From the NCBI GenBank assembly GCA_031260975.1, contig JAISKJ010000003.1, forward strand, positions 165,758 through 229,757: a stretch of DNA of 64,000 bases. Reading direction: 5' to 3'. The DNA comes from Christensenellaceae bacterium. Lineage in GTDB: Bacteria; Bacillota; Clostridia; Christensenellales; UBA1242. The notes under the pieces are model-generated. The model was not told the origin of the DNA. It ran no database searches and saw nothing but the letters and a program-made list of their open reading frames with translations. This document shows, piece after piece, positions 61,860 through 64,000 of the stretch (positions are counted from its first letter, which is position 1; each line of letters begins with the position of its first letter). The translations under genes were made by a program, and so were the position numbers.

Positions 61860-63341
61860 ATGAAGAAAAAGATTTTTACGGCAGTCTTTGCCATGATTTT
61901 TATAACAGGACTGCTTGTGGGATGCGCCGGCGACTTTGATAATATTTCAAAAAAAATAAGCACCTATACTATTGCGGCTGTGTTTGACGAGCAGGAGAAC
62001 ATTCTCAATGCCACTCAGGAAGTGGAGTATATTAATAGCACCGATGTTGTTTTGAATGAGGTGGATTTTCATCTTTATCCAAATGCTTTTAGTGAACAAG
62101 CGCAAAACAAGCCTGTAAACCTCAACAACTCACAGACAGCCTATTATAATGGCATAAATTATGGGTATATTATAATCCAGCATGTTTTTGTTGAGAATAA
62201 TGAGATAACTTTTTCTATCGGAGGGGAAGATAACAACATTTTGGTGGTGCCCGTTGTGGAGCTTTATCCCAACGACAGCGTCAGCATAAAGATGGAATAT
62301 GAGGTTAAGCTGCCAAATATCAAGCATAGGTTTGGATACGGTGAAAATGTGTATAACTTCGGAAACTTTTATCCCATTGCGTGCGTATATGAAAACGGCG
62401 GTTTTATGACGAGCCCGTATAGCAGCAACGGTGATCCGTTTTATAGCGATATGGCAAATTATAATGTTACGCTTAAGTTTAATAGCGAATTTGTTGCTGC
62501 TCACACAGGAGCTTGGAAAAAAACTGAAACCAAAGACGGGATTACAACTTTGAATATTGAAGCTAAGGTGGTGCGCGACTTTGCTTTTGTGCTTAGTAAG
62601 CATTTTGAAATGGTCAGCGAGAAGTGGGGCAGTACCACAGTGAACTATTATTATTATGACGACCCAAACTATATGCAGGGTCTCAAGGCAGGGGTTGACG
62701 CTCTAAAAACCTTCAGCGAACTTTTTGGAGAGTACCCTTATTCAACACTAAGTATAGTGAAAACAAACTTTATTCATGGCGGCATGGAATATCCGAATTT
62801 AGTATATATTTCGGATGCTGTAAGCAGTCAGCAAGAGTATATTAACGTAATCATTCACGAGGTGGCGCATCAGTGGTGGTATAATCTTGTGGGTAGCAAC
62901 GCCTATACAAGCGCTTGGCAGGATGAAGGGCTGACGGAATTTTCTACCATGCTGTTTTATGAAAATAATCCGAGCTACAATGTTGACGTAAATGCCAGAT
63001 TGAACAGCGCACTTTCAAGTTATCTGCTGTTTTTGGATATCTATTCGAGTGTGTATACAGACACCAACACGCGTATGGACAGGGCGCTTAATGAGTATAA
63101 CGGCGAAATGGATTATACTTATACAACCTATGTGCGGGGTATGCTGTTTTTCAGGGATATCAGAGACATTATAGGCGGCAAAGATTTTATTGCTGCGCTG
63201 AAGTTTTATTATAAAGAGAATTGTTTTAAAATTGCTTCCCCTGCCGATTTGATTTATGCCTTTGAAAAAATCAGCCATAAAAACCTTGAAGCATATATGA
63301 TGTCGTGGATAGAAGGAAGAGAAGTTTTGGTTGCAAGATGA
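61860..63341 (+). CDS. M1-family metallopeptidase lipoprotein
   Basis: 493 residues; AAGGAG 7 nt before ATG. MKKKIF plus a hydrophobic core and LLVGC is a lipoprotein signal, so the mature protein is attached outside at Cys22. An N-terminal beta domain leads to GGMEYP (the exopeptidase-type GAMEN loop) and HEVAHQWW, with the third zinc ligand Glu in DEGLTEF. A catalytic Tyr is likely in TYTTYVRG. It trims peptides outside the membrane. The C-terminal domain of larger M1 enzymes is missing, which is normal for this short group. Confidence 0.9.
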   Translation: MKKKIFTAVFAMIFITGLLVGCAGDFDNISKKISTYTIAAVFDEQENILNATQEVEYINSTDVVLNEVDFHLYPNAFSEQAQNKPVNLNNSQTAYYNGINYGYIIIQHVFVENNEITFSIGGEDNNILVVPVVELYPNDSVSIKMEYEVKLPNIKHRFGYGENVYNFGNFYPIACVYENGGFMTSPYSSNGDPFYSDMANYNVTLKFNSEFVAAHTGAWKKTETKDGITTLNIEAKVVRDFAFVLSKHFEMVSEKWGSTTVNYYYYDDPNYMQGLKAGVDALKTFSELFGEYPYSTLSIVKTNFIHGGMEYPNLVYISDAVSSQQEYINVIIHEVAHQWWYNLVGSNAYTSAWQDEGLTEFSTMLFYENNPSYNVDVNARLNSALSSYLLFLDIYSSVYTDTNTRMDRALNEYNGEMDYTYTTYVRGMLFFRDIRDIIGGKDFIAALKFYYKENCFKIASPADLIYAFEKISHKNLEAYMMSWIEGREVLVAR

Positions 63342-63612
63342 AAACAAACATAGAAGTATCCGCTTTGGACTTATGACTGCTGGCATATGGGCTCTAAAAT
63401 CGTTCGTTTCAAAAATTTTACAGCCCATATTGCAGACAGAGTATTGAATGTGAGCGTTCGGGGGTGTGTGTGCGGCCCGTAGACACGCTGCGCTTGTTTT
63501 CTGTAAACCAAACGATTTTTTCGTTTTAGATTTTAACGCGAAATACTGCCCGCAACAGATGACATTAGATTTTGTTGGTCATAAAAACTTCACTAAATAA
63601 GGCAACAGATGT
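63342..63612. other. Non-coding stretch before the right-edge gene
   Basis: No credible gene. It contains a weak hairpin AAACGA/TCGTTT (63508-63526) followed by T-rich sequence, which may terminate the peptidase transcript. Confidence 0.4.
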
Positions 63613-63641
63613 TTTACATTTTTTTTAAAATATGATAAAAT
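63613..63641 (+). promoter_or_regulatory. Promoter of the right-edge surface protein gene
   Basis: -35 TTTACA (63613-63618), 17-nt spacer, -10 TAAAAT (63636-63641) with TG extension. Confidence 0.75.
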
Positions 63642-63750
63642 TATGATTAAGATTAATGGGGTGTTTTTTAGGCACGATTTTTGTAAGAAATTTAAAAAGG
63701 AACATACTAACTTATATGTTGGATATTTGAAAACATAAGGAGATAAAACA

Positions 63751-64000
63751 GTGGCTGAAAAGAGTAAGGTTAACAAACAATATGTGTTTATAGCGATAGC
63801 GTTTGTTCTGTGTCTGGCTATTGTTGTTGTGGCCATTTTATATGTAACGCGAACAGTTGCCGAATATAAGGTCACTATATTTGTTTCGTCCAACAACTAC
63901 ACTGAGAAGTTTATTGAAAAGGGCGAAAAACTATCGCGCCCCGTTGACCCTGCAGCCGAAAATGGTTATAGGTTTGGCAATTGGTTTGCAGATGAAAGCT
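63751..64000 (+). CDS. Start of a second membrane-anchored B-repeat protein (cut by window edge)
   Basis: 83 codons from GTG 63751, with AAGGAG 8 nt upstream. It has the same plan as the giant protein at 33879: MAEKSKV (there MADEKIKV), one membrane segment of about 22 residues, a short beta stretch with FIEKGEKLSRPV (there EIKQGDYIERPN), then NGYRFGNWFADES, the first B-repeat (there GFSFDNWYQDEA). Its true length is unknown. Confidence 0.85.
   Translation, partial: MAEKSKVNKQYVFIAIAFVLCLAIVVVAILYVTRTVAEYKVTIFVSSNNYTEKFIEKGEKLSRPVDPAAENGYRFGNWFADES

Overview
The window looks like the chromosome of a low-GC, strictly anaerobic member of the Bacillota (Clostridia-like; lineage not resolvable from the sequence). 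The signs are a pyruvate:ferredoxin oxidoreductase, the 3' end of an anaerobic ribonucleotide reductase activase, a SipW-type signal peptidase, a 266-nt SRP RNA with an Alu domain of the Bacillus type, GGAGG ribosome-binding sites, and TTGACA/TATAAT promoters that very often carry an extended -10 (TGnTATACT).

Layout. 1-4.2 kb: 3' end of nrdG, a shikimate-kinase-like protein without a P-loop, a membrane-anchored GIY-YIG protein, transketolase and a membrane protein. 4.5-8.4 kb: a secretion cassette of two exported proteins flanking a SipW-type signal peptidase; both exported proteins share the same mature N-terminus, and the second carries InlB-type B-repeats and RCC1 repeats. 8.6-17.0 kb: an integrated mobile element whose right end abuts the 3' end of tRNA-Gly(UCC), with an ungapped 89-bp imperfect repeat at its two ends. 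It carries a decayed Rep gene fused head to head with a decayed serine recombinase, plus a defence-type cargo: DUF4143 ATPase, Vsr endonuclease and C5 methylase in one operon; a small helical protein, a GHKL (MutL/MORC-type) ATPase, an unknown protein and a DUF6339-like protein in a second operon with its own consensus promoter. 17-22.7 kb: tRNA-Gln, an ABC exporter behind a 16-codon leader ORF and terminator, an unknown protein, an amidase-fold protein, an HD hydrolase and ThyX, whose promoter spacer contains an 11-nt homopolymer. 22.9-33.7 kb: core metabolism and housekeeping (PFOR, a TruA-Nudix fusion, L13/S9, TrxB, a polysaccharide deacetylase, GlmM, Ung).

33.9-53.4 kb is one gene of about 6,520 codons: a membrane-anchored extracellular protein made of dozens of InlB/Listeria-Bacteroides B-repeats, four DUF6273-like modules, seven near-identical RCC1 repeats and a GLUG-like region. 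A second protein with the same N-terminal design begins at 63,751 and runs off the right edge. Between them lie an IlvD/Edd-family protein lacking the Fe-S cysteines, the SRP RNA, a HEPN-like/CBS protein, an atypical isoleucyl-tRNA synthetase behind a long terminator-containing leader, a zinc-ribbon membrane protein, MscL and an M1-family lipoprotein peptidase.

The most interesting signals are the mobile-element defence cargo, the homopolymer inside the thyX promoter, the giant repeat protein and its secretion partners, the leader-peptide/terminator arrangement before the ABC exporter, and two enzyme-family members (AroK-like and IlvD-like) that have lost their defining catalytic residues. 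All calls come from reading the sequence; no database search was run.
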